DNA of 61,143 nucleotides. It comes from Streptomyces sp. LUP47B. GTDB taxonomy: Bacteria > Actinomycetota > Actinomycetes > Streptomycetales > Streptomycetaceae. The notes beneath the pieces are model-generated. The model was not told the origin of the DNA and searched no databases. It worked only from the letters and a program-made list of their open reading frames with translations. The DNA is taken from contig NZ_MJAH01000033.1 of assembly GCF_001746295.1 (NCBI RefSeq), positions 1-61,143 on the forward strand. Reading direction: 5' to 3'. Position numbers and translations under genes: made by a program. Numbering within the stretch: position 1 is the stretch's first letter; the number at the start of each line of letters is the position of its first letter. Of the stretch, positions 26,485 through 35,007 are shown piece by piece.

Positions 26485-27362
26485 CGACCGCTGTCGCACC
26501 CAAGCGCCGCCGCCTGACGCCGCGTTGGCGGGACTACGGCCGCCCCCGCGAGCTCGTCGTCCGCTATCTGCTGCTCCTCCTGGTCCTCGGCCTCACCGTC
26601 GGCCCGCTGCTGTGGCAGCTCCTCGCCTCCCTGAAGAGCACCGGCGAGGACGTCTTCGGCGCCAACGCCACCCTGCTGCCCCACCACCCGACCCTGCGGG
26701 CCTACAGGACCATCTTCGACCAGGTGCCGGTGGGCACGTACATCAGGAACAGCCTGATCGTGGTAGCCCTGTCGGTCACCAGCCAGCTGGTCTTCTCCAC
26801 CACCGCCGGCTACATGCTCTCCAAGCCCGGCTGGAAGGGCCGCAAGGCGGTCTGGGTGGTCCTGATCGCCTCGATGATGTTCCCCTTCGAGTCGATCATG
26901 GTCTCGCTGTTCCTGAGCATCCGGGACATGGGCCTGGTCGACCACCTGGCCGGCGTGTGGCTGCCCGGGTTCGTGGGCGCCATCAACGTCCTCCTCATGC
27001 GCGGCGCGTTCCTCGCGGTCCCGCGCGAGATCGAGGACTCGGCCATGCTCGACGGCGCGAACGAGTGGCAGCGCTTCAGGCACCTGTATCTGCCGTCCGC
27101 GTGGGGCGCGATCCTGGTCGTCGTCATCAACACCTTCATCAGCGCCTGGGACGACTTCCTGTGGCCGCTGATCGTGCTGCGCTCCGAGAGCAACATGACG
27201 CTGACGCTGGGGCTTTCACGCCTGCAGAACTCGTCTTTCGGCTACGACCAGCGGATGGTCATGGCCGGCTCGGTGATCTCCGTGGTCCCGGTGCTGGTGC
27301 TGTTCGTGATCACCCAGCGGTGGTTCTACAAGGGCGTGTCGGCGGGGGCCGTGAAGCTCTGA
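26481..27362 (+). CDS. ABC sugar transporter, permease (MalG type)
   Basis: A 293-residue inner-membrane permease with about six helices. The EAA motif is EIEDSAMLDGANEWQRFRHL, then YLPSAWGAIL. The MalG-type start GLTVGPLLWQLLASLKSTGE and end TQRWFYKGVSAGAVKL are textbook. The ATG overlaps the upstream TGA. Its last 37 bp overlap the convergent GH3 gene, a tight arrangement that leaves no terminator between the two. Confidence 0.94.
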   Translation: MTTAVAPKRRRLTPRWRDYGRPRELVVRYLLLLLVLGLTVGPLLWQLLASLKSTGEDVFGANATLLPHHPTLRAYRTIFDQVPVGTYIRNSLIVVALSVTSQLVFSTTAGYMLSKPGWKGRKAVWVVLIASMMFPFESIMVSLFLSIRDMGLVDHLAGVWLPGFVGAINVLLMRGAFLAVPREIEDSAMLDGANEWQRFRHLYLPSAWGAILVVVINTFISAWDDFLWPLIVLRSESNMTLTLGLSRLQNSSFGYDQRMVMAGSVISVVPVLVLFVITQRWFYKGVSAGAVKL

Positions 27363-29542
27363 CCCCGGGCTTCGAGCGCCTCGCGTGCGGACGCGGCGAC
27401 CCTGATCTCGACCGTGCCGCTGAGGCCTTCGAGAGACAGGGTCACCGTACGGCGCTCGCCCGGAGCAAGAGCCACACCCTCGAACGCGCACAGTTCGAGG
27501 GTGCGCGGCCAGAAGGGGGTGATCAGGCGGCGTAGGTACACCTGGACCACCGAACGCCCGTACCGCCGATCGGTGTTGGTGACATCCACCTCGACCGTGC
27601 GTCCCGTGAGGCGTGGCTCGCCGTAGGCGAAACTCGTGTACGACAGCCCGTGCCCGAAGGAGTACCGCGGCTCGGCGCTCTCGTCCACGTATCCGCCGTA
27701 CTCGGTGTCCTTGTGGTTGTAGTAGACGGGGAGTTGGGCCGCCGAGCGCGGTACCGAGACCGGCAGGCGGCCCGCCGGTTCCGCGAGTCCGAGCAGCACC
27801 TCGGCGATCGCCTCACCGCCCCAGGGGCCGGGGTACCAGGCGGTGAGCAGCGCGGGCGCGGTGTCCGGCAGGACGTGCGGGCGCCCCTGCACCAGCACGA
27901 CCGCGGTCGGTGTGCCCGTCGCCACGACGGCGTCCAGCAGCGCGTACTGGGCTGCTCCCAGCCCCAGTCCGGCCAGGTCGACGCCCTCGCCGCAGGTCAT
28001 CTCGGACACGGCGTTGAGCGCGGCCCCGTTGGCGTCGAACTCCGTCTCGGGGGTACGGGCGCTGCTGCCGCCCAGCACCAGGACGGCGAGGTCGGACGCG
28101 GCGGCCTGGGCGATGGCCTCGGGGATCCCGGAGACGTCGGCGCCGGTGAGGGCGCAGCCGGGGGCGTACCGGATGTCGAGGCCGGGCGGGGCGAGCCGGC
28201 GCAGGGCGTCGAGGACACTGCTGCCGGTGGCGGGGCGCTGCGGGGCGGTGTAGTCGCCCAACTGGTGGGCGGTGGTGGCGGCTTGGGGGCCCAGTACGGC
28301 GACCCGTGAGACGTTCGCGCCGATGGGAAGTACGCCGTCGTTGCGCAGGAGGGTGACGGCCGCCCGCGCGACCTCCCTGCTGAGCTCCTCGCCGCCGGCC
28401 GGCGGGGAGGCCGTCGTGTGCTGCTGCTCGAACAGTCCCAGCCGGAACTTGAGGCGCAGGACGCGGGCGACGGCGCCGTCGAGAACGGTCTCCTTGACGA
28501 GTCCTCGCTCGACCGCCTCCTCCAGATGGGTGAAGCCCTCGTCCCAAAGGCTCAGATCCACACCGGAGTCGAGGGCGAGAGCACCCGCGGAGACCTTGTC
28601 CCCCGTGATCCGCGCCAGCCGGTCGACGGCCAGGCCGTCCGCCATGACGAGCCCGTCGAAGCCCCAGTCCTCGCGCAACAGCCCGGTGAGCAGGGCACGG
28701 TTGCCGGAGCAGGGCATCCCGTCGACCTCGTTGTAGGCGGCCATGACGGCGGCGGCGCCCGCGCGGACACCGGCCCGGGCGGCTGGGAGGTGGATCTCGT
28801 GGAGTTCACGCAGGCCGAGTTCCGACTCGGCGGAGTTGCGGCCGCCGACGGTGGCACCCTGACCGGCGAAGTGCTTGAGGACGACGGGGGCCTTGTCGGC
28901 GGCGAAGACGCCGTCGCCCGGGACACCCTGCATTCCCCGGACCAGCGCCTCCGTCAGCCGGGCGGCCAGGTACGGGTCCTCGCCGAAGCACTCCTCCGTA
29001 CGGCCCCAGCGCGGGTCGCGGACGATGTCCAGCGCCGAGACGAGGGCCACGTGGCCGCCGCGGGCCCGGAGTTCGGCGGCGGCGTGCGCGGCGGCGCGCT
29101 CGTGGAGGTCGGGGTCCCAGGTGGCGCCGACCGCCAGGTTGACCGGGAGGACCGTGCCGTCGAGGGCCATGTGGCCGTGCGGGACCTCCTCGACGAGGAG
29201 TGCGGGGATGCCGAGCCGGCTCCGGCTCACGACATGCCGCTGGACCAACTCGGCGAGGGCGGCTCCGTCGGCGACGCCGGGTCCGCTGCCGTGATCCACG
29301 CCGGACCAGGCGTCTGCGCGCTGGAGGCCATAGAGGGCACCGAGTCCCTCGAAGCGGTCGGTCTCGGCGTACAGGGCCTCGGTGAGTTCGAAGCCGCCGT
29401 CACCGGTGCGGCGGTAGGCGTCCCAGCCGTACATGCGCTGGTTGAGCTGGCCGACCTTCTCGCGCAGGGTCATCCGGGACAGGAGGTCGCGGACGCGGGC
29501 GTCCACGGGTGCGGTGGGGTCGCGGTAGAGGGCGTCGCTCAT
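27326..29542 (-). CDS. GH3 beta-glycosidase, three-domain type
   Basis: A 738-residue GH3 enzyme without signal peptide. An N-terminal barrel (landmarks RDPRWGRTEECFGEDP at ~176-190, KHFAGQG at ~223-229) contains the nucleophile Asp302 in GFDGLVMADGLAVDRL. An alpha/beta sandwich follows (VAVLGPQA; VLVLGGSSARTPETE), then a fibronectin-III-like C-terminus (PRYSFGHGLSYTSFAY). Such enzymes remove terminal beta-linked glucose, xylose or related sugars; the exact linkage cannot be fixed by sight. It is coupled to the upstream kinase gene (ATGA overlap). With the other hydrolases it would act on imported oligosaccharides. Confidence 0.93.
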   Translation of the reverse strand: MSDALYRDPTAPVDARVRDLLSRMTLREKVGQLNQRMYGWDAYRRTGDGGFELTEALYAETDRFEGLGALYGLQRADAWSGVDHGSGPGVADGAALAELVQRHVVSRSRLGIPALLVEEVPHGHMALDGTVLPVNLAVGATWDPDLHERAAAHAAAELRARGGHVALVSALDIVRDPRWGRTEECFGEDPYLAARLTEALVRGMQGVPGDGVFAADKAPVVLKHFAGQGATVGGRNSAESELGLRELHEIHLPAARAGVRAGAAAVMAAYNEVDGMPCSGNRALLTGLLREDWGFDGLVMADGLAVDRLARITGDKVSAGALALDSGVDLSLWDEGFTHLEEAVERGLVKETVLDGAVARVLRLKFRLGLFEQQHTTASPPAGGEELSREVARAAVTLLRNDGVLPIGANVSRVAVLGPQAATTAHQLGDYTAPQRPATGSSVLDALRRLAPPGLDIRYAPGCALTGADVSGIPEAIAQAAASDLAVLVLGGSSARTPETEFDANGAALNAVSEMTCGEGVDLAGLGLGAAQYALLDAVVATGTPTAVVLVQGRPHVLPDTAPALLTAWYPGPWGGEAIAEVLLGLAEPAGRLPVSVPRSAAQLPVYYNHKDTEYGGYVDESAEPRYSFGHGLSYTSFAYGEPRLTGRTVEVDVTNTDRRYGRSVVQVYLRRLITPFWPRTLELCAFEGVALAPGERRTVTLSLEGLSGTVEIRVAASAREALEARGQSFTAPADTPL

Positions 29543-30615
29543 GACGGGTGCGCCAGCCGTGCGAGGGCGACCGCGCCTGGACAGCCGTCGGCCACCCAGT
29601 CGAGGCTCAGGCCGTGGGTGTGGAGCCGCTCGGCCAGCGGGGTCGTGAGCGGACCCTGGGGACCGAGGAGGCCGCCCGTGGCGACGATCCGTTCGCCGGG
29701 GCGTGGTTCCAGCGCCCGTACGGTCTCCAGCAGGTGGTCCGCCGCCTCGCTCAGGATCGCCCTGGCCACGGCGTCCTGCTCGGCGGCCGCGTCGGCGACC
29801 AGCGGGGCGAAGCGGGCCAGCCGGATCGGCGGATCGGCCATGACGGCGGGCAGCAGATGGCGGCGGAAGTCCTCACGCCGGGCGCGTTCCCAGCCGGGGA
29901 CGCCGGTGGGGTGGGCTCCGGTACCGCTGGGCAGGGCGGTGCCGCCATGGTCGTACGAAGGGATTGAGCCCTTCGGGAGGACGTCGACCGGCAGGCCCAG
30001 GGTGCGGCCGACCCAGCCGGCGAGGACGGTCGGCCGGCCGCGGCCGTCGGCCATGCGCAGGGCCGCGCGGACCGCGCTGCGGCCGATCCAGAAGCCGCTG
30101 CCCTCGTCGCCGAGGAGCCAGCCGTCGCCGTCCACCGTGGTCGTGGCGTGACGGTCGGTGATGCGTATGGCGACCGCGCCCGTGCCCGCCACCAGGGCGA
30201 GGCCCTCGGAGGGGGTGCCGGGGGCGGCGGCGAAGGCGGCCTCGATGTCGCTGCAGACGCCCACCCGACCGGCCGGGATGCCGAGGCGGCCCAGGGCCTC
30301 GGTGAGGGCCGTGCGGGCCCTGGCGGTGCCGGGGTCCTCCGCTGAGGCCGCCGTGGCGCCCGCGAAACCGCCGGTCACGGCCACGACCCGGGCGCGCGCA
30401 CCCTCGGGCACCACCCGGGCGAGCGCCTCGGCGAGGTGGTCGGTGAGCTGCGGGACCGGCACGGTCATGGCATTGCCCGGGCCGCCGGTGCTCTCGCCCA
30501 GCACGCGACCGTCGTCGGCGGCGGCGAGGACCGCGCGGGTGCGGGTGCCGCCGGCGTCGAGGCCGACGACCAGATCGCGACCGTCGCGCAATTCGTGGTT
30601 CAAATCATTACCCAT
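29539..30615 (-). CDS. BadF/BcrA-type sugar kinase (GlcNAc kinase-like)
   Basis: A 358-residue ASKHA-fold protein. The phosphate-1 loop is LVVGLDAGGTRTRAVLA, the adenosine region GLALVAGTGAVAIRI, and GWLLGDEGSGFWIGRSAVRA closely matches N-acetylglucosamine kinases. It likely phosphorylates GlcNAc (or a related amino sugar) released by the hydrolases, feeding GlcNAc-6-P to metabolism and to the RpiR sensor. The ATG at 30615 has no ribosome-binding site and the first codons overlap a TGGTTCA-type site, so translation could start slightly downstream. It forms an operon with the GH3 gene. Confidence 0.88.
   Translation of the reverse strand: MGNDLNHELRDGRDLVVGLDAGGTRTRAVLAAADDGRVLGESTGGPGNAMTVPVPQLTDHLAEALARVVPEGARARVVAVTGGFAGATAASAEDPGTARARTALTEALGRLGIPAGRVGVCSDIEAAFAAAPGTPSEGLALVAGTGAVAIRITDRHATTTVDGDGWLLGDEGSGFWIGRSAVRAALRMADGRGRPTVLAGWVGRTLGLPVDVLPKGSIPSYDHGGTALPSGTGAHPTGVPGWERARREDFRRHLLPAVMADPPIRLARFAPLVADAAAEQDAVARAILSEAADHLLETVRALEPRPGERIVATGGLLGPQGPLTTPLAERLHTHGLSLDWVADGCPGAVALARLAHPS
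30597..30611. promoter_or_regulatory. TGGTTCA-type site between kinase and GH5-like genes
   Basis: TGGTTCAAATCATTA lies at the very start of the kinase reading frame and about 65-79 bp before the divergent glycosidase start. It could govern both directions. Confidence 0.45.
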
Positions 30616-30675
30616 CGACGACTATGGTGATTGATACATTCGCGCAGGACAAGGGCCCGGCCCGAGGAGGATCCC

Positions 30676-31893
30676 ATTCCCACGCTCCGCTTCGGCGTCA
30701 ACTACACACCCCGCCACGGCTGGTTCCACGCCTGGCACGACTTCGATCCGGGCCGCGCCCGCGAGGATCTGGCACAGATAGCCGGGCTCGGCCTCGACCA
30801 CGTCCGGGTCTTCCACCTCTGGCCGCTCCTGCAGCCCAACCGCACGCTGATCCGCACCGCGGCCGTGGACCAGCTGACGCGGTTGGTCGATCTGGCGGCC
30901 GAGGCGGGCCTCGACGTCCTGGTGGACGGCGTGCAGGGCCATCTGTCGAGCTTCGACTTCTACCCGGAGTGGACCCGCAGCTGGCACCACCGCAACGTCT
31001 TCACCGACCCGGAGGCGATCGACGCCCAGGCCGACCTGCTCCGCACCCTCGGCCGCGCCCTCGCAGGCCGTCCGAACCTCATCGGCCTCCAGCTGGGCAA
31101 CGAGCTCAACAACCTCGTCGAGCACAACCCGGCGACCGTGGCGGAGGTCGACCACTACCTGGACACCCTGCTGGCCGCCGCCCGGGACGGTCTGGGCTCC
31201 GAGGGCCTCGTCACCCACTCCGCGTACGACGCGGCCTGGTACGGCGACGACCACCCCTTCACCCCGGAGGCCTCGGCCCGCAAGGGAGACCTCACCACGG
31301 TCCACCCCTGGGTCTTCTCCGGCGGCTGCGCGAGCCTCTACGGCCCCCGTTCCCCCCAGGTCCTGCACCTCGCCGAATACGGCACGGAACTGGCCAAGGC
31401 CTACGCCGAGGACCCGGCCCGCCCGGTCTGGGTCCAGGAAACCGGCGCCCCCGAACCCCACATCCCGGCCGCCGACGCCCCGCACTTCGCCCGCGAGACG
31501 ATCCTGAACGCGTCGGGCTGCGAGAACCTGTGGGGCGTGACGTGGTGGTGCTCCCACGACGTGGACCGCTCACTGGCGGACTTCCCGGAGCTGGAGTACA
31601 CGCTGGGGTTGTTCGACTCCGACGGGCGGCCCAAACCGATCGCGGAGGCCGTGGCGGCCACGGCGACGGAACTTCGGGCCGGCCCCTCGACACCGGATCC
31701 CCGCGACACGGCCCTGGTCCTGGACTGCACGCCGTCCACGCGCTCGGTGTCGGGGCCGGGCGGGGCCTACTTCGAGGCGTGGATGAACCTGCGCCAGGAG
31801 GGTGTGCGCCCGGCGGTGATCCTGGCGGAACGGGCGGAGGACGAGGGCTACCTGGCGGCAAGAGGAGTCAAGGAGCTCATACACATACCGTGA
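30676..31893 (+). CDS. GH5-like glycosidase, possible beta-mannosidase, apparent ATT start
   Basis: A ~405-residue clan-A (beta/alpha)8 glycosidase without signal peptide. RFGVNYTPRHGWFHAWHDFD opens the barrel. The acid/base is Glu143 in GLQLGNELNN and the nucleophile Glu255 in VWVQETGAPE, numbered from the ATT. The pattern fits GH5 subfamily 18, members of which I recall acting on Man-beta-1,4-GlcNAc of the N-glycan core. GAGGAGG at 30664-30670 stands 5 nt before ATT, exactly where similar proteins begin. The only in-frame canonical alternative I found is TTG at 30631, without a ribosome-binding site and adding a basic tail. An AUU start or a start-codon mutation are both possible. Confidence 0.82.
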   Translation: MPTLRFGVNYTPRHGWFHAWHDFDPGRAREDLAQIAGLGLDHVRVFHLWPLLQPNRTLIRTAAVDQLTRLVDLAAEAGLDVLVDGVQGHLSSFDFYPEWTRSWHHRNVFTDPEAIDAQADLLRTLGRALAGRPNLIGLQLGNELNNLVEHNPATVAEVDHYLDTLLAAARDGLGSEGLVTHSAYDAAWYGDDHPFTPEASARKGDLTTVHPWVFSGGCASLYGPRSPQVLHLAEYGTELAKAYAEDPARPVWVQETGAPEPHIPAADAPHFARETILNASGCENLWGVTWWCSHDVDRSLADFPELEYTLGLFDSDGRPKPIAEAVAATATELRAGPSTPDPRDTALVLDCTPSTRSVSGPGGAYFEAWMNLRQEGVRPAVILAERAEDEGYLAARGVKELIHIP

Positions 31894-31907
31894 AGGTGAG
31901 CGCCCTT

Positions 31908-31975
31908 AGGGGCGCGGGGCTGTGTCGATGTGCGGCTCCGCCGCGTGGGCGCGACCAGCCCCCACCGGCCCGCAG
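31908..31975. repeat. Dispersed GC-rich repeat, terminator-like
   Basis: Near-identical to 17126-17195: begins AGGGGCGCGGGGCTG and ends in the CGCAG of CCACCGGCCCGCAG. It sits between the convergent GH5-like and NagZ-like genes and may terminate both. Confidence 0.7.
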
Positions 31976-31980
31976 ACGAA

Positions 31981-33453
31981 TCACCGCGCTCCGGCCAGCA
32001 CTTCGGCCACCGCCCGCAAATTGACCCTCCCCCGCCCGTAAGAACACAACGCCCCCTCCTCCGGCAGCCCCGTGGCCACCCGCACGACCCCCGGCCGCCG
32101 GGCCACCAGCTCGTCCCGCATGCGGGCCTGCCACGGATACAGGCCCGCATCGGACGTGGCCACCACCAGCGGCGCTTCCCCGGCCTTGGCCAGAATCACG
32201 TCGACGAGCGCGGCGGGATCGACCGGCTCCCCCGCGACCGCCGTCCCCGTAGCCGTCGGATCAATGGCCAGCACCTCGGTCAGCAGATCCTCTCCACCCC
32301 AGTTCAACGCCGGATGCGGCGCCGGAAAGAGGTCCACGACATGGGCCCCCCGCACACCCACCGGAGGTACCCGCACGGCCCGCCGAGCCGCCTCCAGCCC
32401 CGCCCCTTCGTCCCATACGGCGATCTCGTCGGCCGGCGTCGCATACCGCTCGACCAGCCGCTGAACCCGCCCCGCGGCCTCCCGGACCCGTTCCTCGCCG
32501 AGCACCCCGTCCCGCAGCGCCTCGAGCACGGCGTCCCGGCACTCCAGGCTCACCGCAAGATCCGCCACGGCGACGATGACCTGGTCCGCTCCGGCGGCGA
32601 GGGCGATCCGCGCCCCCGCGGCCTCCCCGTACAGGTCCGCGATCGACTTCATCTCCAGCGCGTCGCTGACCAGCACCCCGTCGAAGTCGAGTTCGTGCCG
32701 CAGCAGATCCCCGAGGATGCGCCGGCTGAGCGTGGCCGGCCGGTTGGGGTCCAGTGCCGGGAAGACGACATGCGCGCTCATCAGCATCGGCACGCCCGCG
32801 GCGATCGCGGTCCGGAAGGGGCCGAGGTCGAGTTCGTCGTACGGGCGCGGGTCGACGGCGAGTTCGTGGTGGCTGTCGGTGAGGGTGCCGCCGTGCCCGG
32901 GGAAGTGCTTGGCGCAGGAGGCGACGCCCCGCGCCTCGGTGGCCGCGATCCAGGCGCCCAGGTGCCGGGAGACCAGCTCGGGCTCGGTACCGAAGGCCCG
33001 CGTGCGCACGATCGGGTTGCCGGCCTCACGCTGGATGTCGGCGACGGGGGCGTAGGAGGCGGTGATGCCCAGCGTGGCCAGATGTCCGGCGAGCGCGTCG
33101 GCGCAGCGGGCGGTGAGGTCCGGGTCGTCGACGACGCCGAGGGCGTAGGAGCCGGGGACCTCGGGGGCGCCCGCGGCGACCAGGTGCCCGATGCCGCCGC
33201 CCTCGTTGTCGATGGCGACCAGCAGGTCGGGACGCAGGGCCCGCAGCGTGTCGGTGAGCCGGCGCACCTGTTCCGCGTCGCGCACGTTGCGGGTGAACAG
33301 GATGACTCCGCCGAGGCCGCGGTCGATGAGTCGCTTCAGGGTGTCGGGGACGGCCGTGGTGCCTTCGAAGCCGGCGACGAGACAGCGGTGGGCGGCCTCG
33401 TCGAGGTCGACGGGCAGGGCGGTGCGGACAGGCTGACGCTCGGTAGGGGTCAC
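31981..33453 (-). CDS. NagZ-like GH3 beta-N-acetylhexosaminidase
   Basis: A 490-residue GH3 enzyme of the NagZ group. It has the diagnostic KHFPGHGGTLTDSH loop (residues ~182-195, with the general-acid His-Asp pair) and the nucleophile Asp264 in VLVSDALEM. There is a barrel plus a short C-terminal domain and no signal peptide, so it is cytoplasmic. It should split GlcNAc-beta-1,4-linked products, such as the chitobiose of an N-glycan core or muropeptide fragments. GTG at 33453 is chosen (AGAGG upstream); the frame is open to 33513. An ATGGTTCGGTCATT element lies upstream, tying it to the locus regulon. Confidence 0.91.
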   Translation of the reverse strand: MTPTERQPVRTALPVDLDEAAHRCLVAGFEGTTAVPDTLKRLIDRGLGGVILFTRNVRDAEQVRRLTDTLRALRPDLLVAIDNEGGGIGHLVAAGAPEVPGSYALGVVDDPDLTARCADALAGHLATLGITASYAPVADIQREAGNPIVRTRAFGTEPELVSRHLGAWIAATEARGVASCAKHFPGHGGTLTDSHHELAVDPRPYDELDLGPFRTAIAAGVPMLMSAHVVFPALDPNRPATLSRRILGDLLRHELDFDGVLVSDALEMKSIADLYGEAAGARIALAAGADQVIVAVADLAVSLECRDAVLEALRDGVLGEERVREAAGRVQRLVERYATPADEIAVWDEGAGLEAARRAVRVPPVGVRGAHVVDLFPAPHPALNWGGEDLLTEVLAIDPTATGTAVAGEPVDPAALVDVILAKAGEAPLVVATSDAGLYPWQARMRDELVARRPGVVRVATGLPEEGALCSYGRGRVNLRAVAEVLAGAR

Positions 33454-33495
33454 CCCTGGAATCCTCTGGCTCGTCCAGCCGAAAGTCAACATACC

Positions 33496-33513
33496 AATGG
33501 TTCGGTCATTCAT
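33496..33513. promoter_or_regulatory. Half-site motif upstream of NagZ-like gene
   Basis: AATGGTTCGGTCATTCAT has AATG/CATT ends and a TGGTTC core, a weaker form of the palindrome at 24057. It lies about 45-60 bp before the gene's GTG. Confidence 0.4.
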
Positions 33514-33531
33514 CGCCCGGCGGGCGGACCG

Positions 33532-35007
33532 TCACTCGAGCCGTTCCCAGCCCAGCCCGTCCGCGGAGGCGACGAGGTGACCCGGGCCCGCCGTACCGGT
33601 GTCGTCCAGGGGGCCGCCGTAGAGCGCCTGCTCCTGGAGATCATTGCCGGTCCGGAAGGTCTCGCCGACGACCCGCGTGGACAGCAGCGGGTTCACCCCG
33701 TCGTCAGCGTTCGCCAACCCGCCCACCGCGCCGTCCAGTTCGGCCGCCGCGGCACTCCAGTGGTCCCCGAGCCGCTCCGGCCCCAGCACCGCCGAGTCAC
33801 CCGAGACGAGTCCACCCGCCAGCTCGGCGAAGGCCGCCACCTCGGTGCTGTCGACCTTCGTGACCTTCTTCGCGGACCAGAAGTAGGACTCGTCGTTGCG
33901 CTCCATGTCGTAGAAGGCGATGAGGAAGTCGTAGAACACCCCGTACTCACGCCGGTACCGCGCCTCGAACTCGGTGAAGCCACGCTCCTCGGGCACACTG
34001 CCGTCGAGTGCCGAGTTGACCGCGCGGGCCGCCAACAGGGCGCCGTAGGTGGCCAGATGGACGCCGGACGACAGCACCGGGTCCACAAAGCAGGCGGCGT
34101 CCCCGACGAGCGCCATGCCGGGCGTCCAGAAGAACTTCTTCCAGTACGACCAGTCCTTGCGCACCCGCACCCGGTCGTACGGCGGCTCGGTCGCGGCCGG
34201 CACTCCGTCGAGCAGCTCGGCGACCTCCGGGCAGGCCCGGATCATGTCCTGCCAGGCAGCCCGCGGATCCCGCTGGACGGCCGCGGTGTGCTCGGGCGAG
34301 ATCACGGCGCCGACGCTGGTGAGGTCGTCACGCAGCGGGATGTACCAGAGCCAGCCGGCGTCGAACGCGGCACAGAAGATGTTGCCCCTGTTCGGCTCCG
34401 GGAGCCGGCGTCCGCCCGCGAAGTACCCGAACACGGCGAGGTTGCGGAAGAAGTCGGAGTACACCCGTTTCCCGCCCACCCCGGAGTGCACCCGGCTGGT
34501 GTTGCCTGACGCGTCGATGAGGTAACGGCCGTACTCGGTACGGGCGTTGCCGTCACCGTCGGTGTACTCGACCCCGCGCACCCGCTCGTCGTCGGCGACG
34601 ATCCGGCGCACCGTGCTGCCCTCACGCACCTCGGCGCCGACGCGGGCGGCGTTGCGCAGCAGGATCTCGTCGAACCGGGAGCGTTCCACCTGGAAGGCGG
34701 TCGCCGTGGGTTCGGGCAGCCGGGGCGTCATGGAGAAGGAGAACTGCCACGGCTTCGGATCGCGCCCCCAGCGCAGTGTGCCGCCGCGCTTGAGGGTGAA
34801 CCCGGCCTCGGCGACCTCCTCGGCGACACCGAGGATGCCACACAGACCGTGCACGGTCGCCGGCAGCAGCGACTCGCCGATCTGGTACCTAGGGAAGGTC
34901 TCCCGCTCCAGCAGTAGCACCCGGTGCCCGCGCATCGCCACGGCGGCCGCGGCGGTCGAGCCGGCCGGCCCACCACCGACGACGATCAGGTCGTACTCGG
35001 GGTCCAT
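33532..35007 (-). CDS. FAD-dependent halogenase
   Basis: A 491-residue flavin halogenase. Features are the FAD motif VVGGGPAGSTAA (8-19), GESLLPATVHGLCGILG, a GFTLKRGGTLRWG segment whose Lys73 matches the catalytic lysine, the halogenase signature WLWYIP (219-224) and GDAACFVDPVLSSGVHLA, which places it among the enzymes acting on phenolic, pyrrolic or carrier-bound acyl substrates rather than free tryptophan. It needs a flavin reductase, none of which is adjacent. It lies downstream of the PKS gene on the same strand, after a repeat-filled spacer, and most likely chlorinates the PKS starter or product. ATG with GGAG upstream. Confidence 0.93.
   Translation of the reverse strand: MDPEYDLIVVGGGPAGSTAAAAVAMRGHRVLLLERETFPRYQIGESLLPATVHGLCGILGVAEEVAEAGFTLKRGGTLRWGRDPKPWQFSFSMTPRLPEPTATAFQVERSRFDEILLRNAARVGAEVREGSTVRRIVADDERVRGVEYTDGDGNARTEYGRYLIDASGNTSRVHSGVGGKRVYSDFFRNLAVFGYFAGGRRLPEPNRGNIFCAAFDAGWLWYIPLRDDLTSVGAVISPEHTAAVQRDPRAAWQDMIRACPEVAELLDGVPAATEPPYDRVRVRKDWSYWKKFFWTPGMALVGDAACFVDPVLSSGVHLATYGALLAARAVNSALDGSVPEERGFTEFEARYRREYGVFYDFLIAFYDMERNDESYFWSAKKVTKVDSTEVAAFAELAGGLVSGDSAVLGPERLGDHWSAAAAELDGAVGGLANADDGVNPLLSTRVVGETFRTGNDLQEQALYGGPLDDTGTAGPGHLVASADGLGWERLE

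Noticed and set aside
24089..27362. Complete ABC importer with its own ATPase
   Set aside because: No nucleotide-binding gene is found in the locus; a shared ATPase is more likely.
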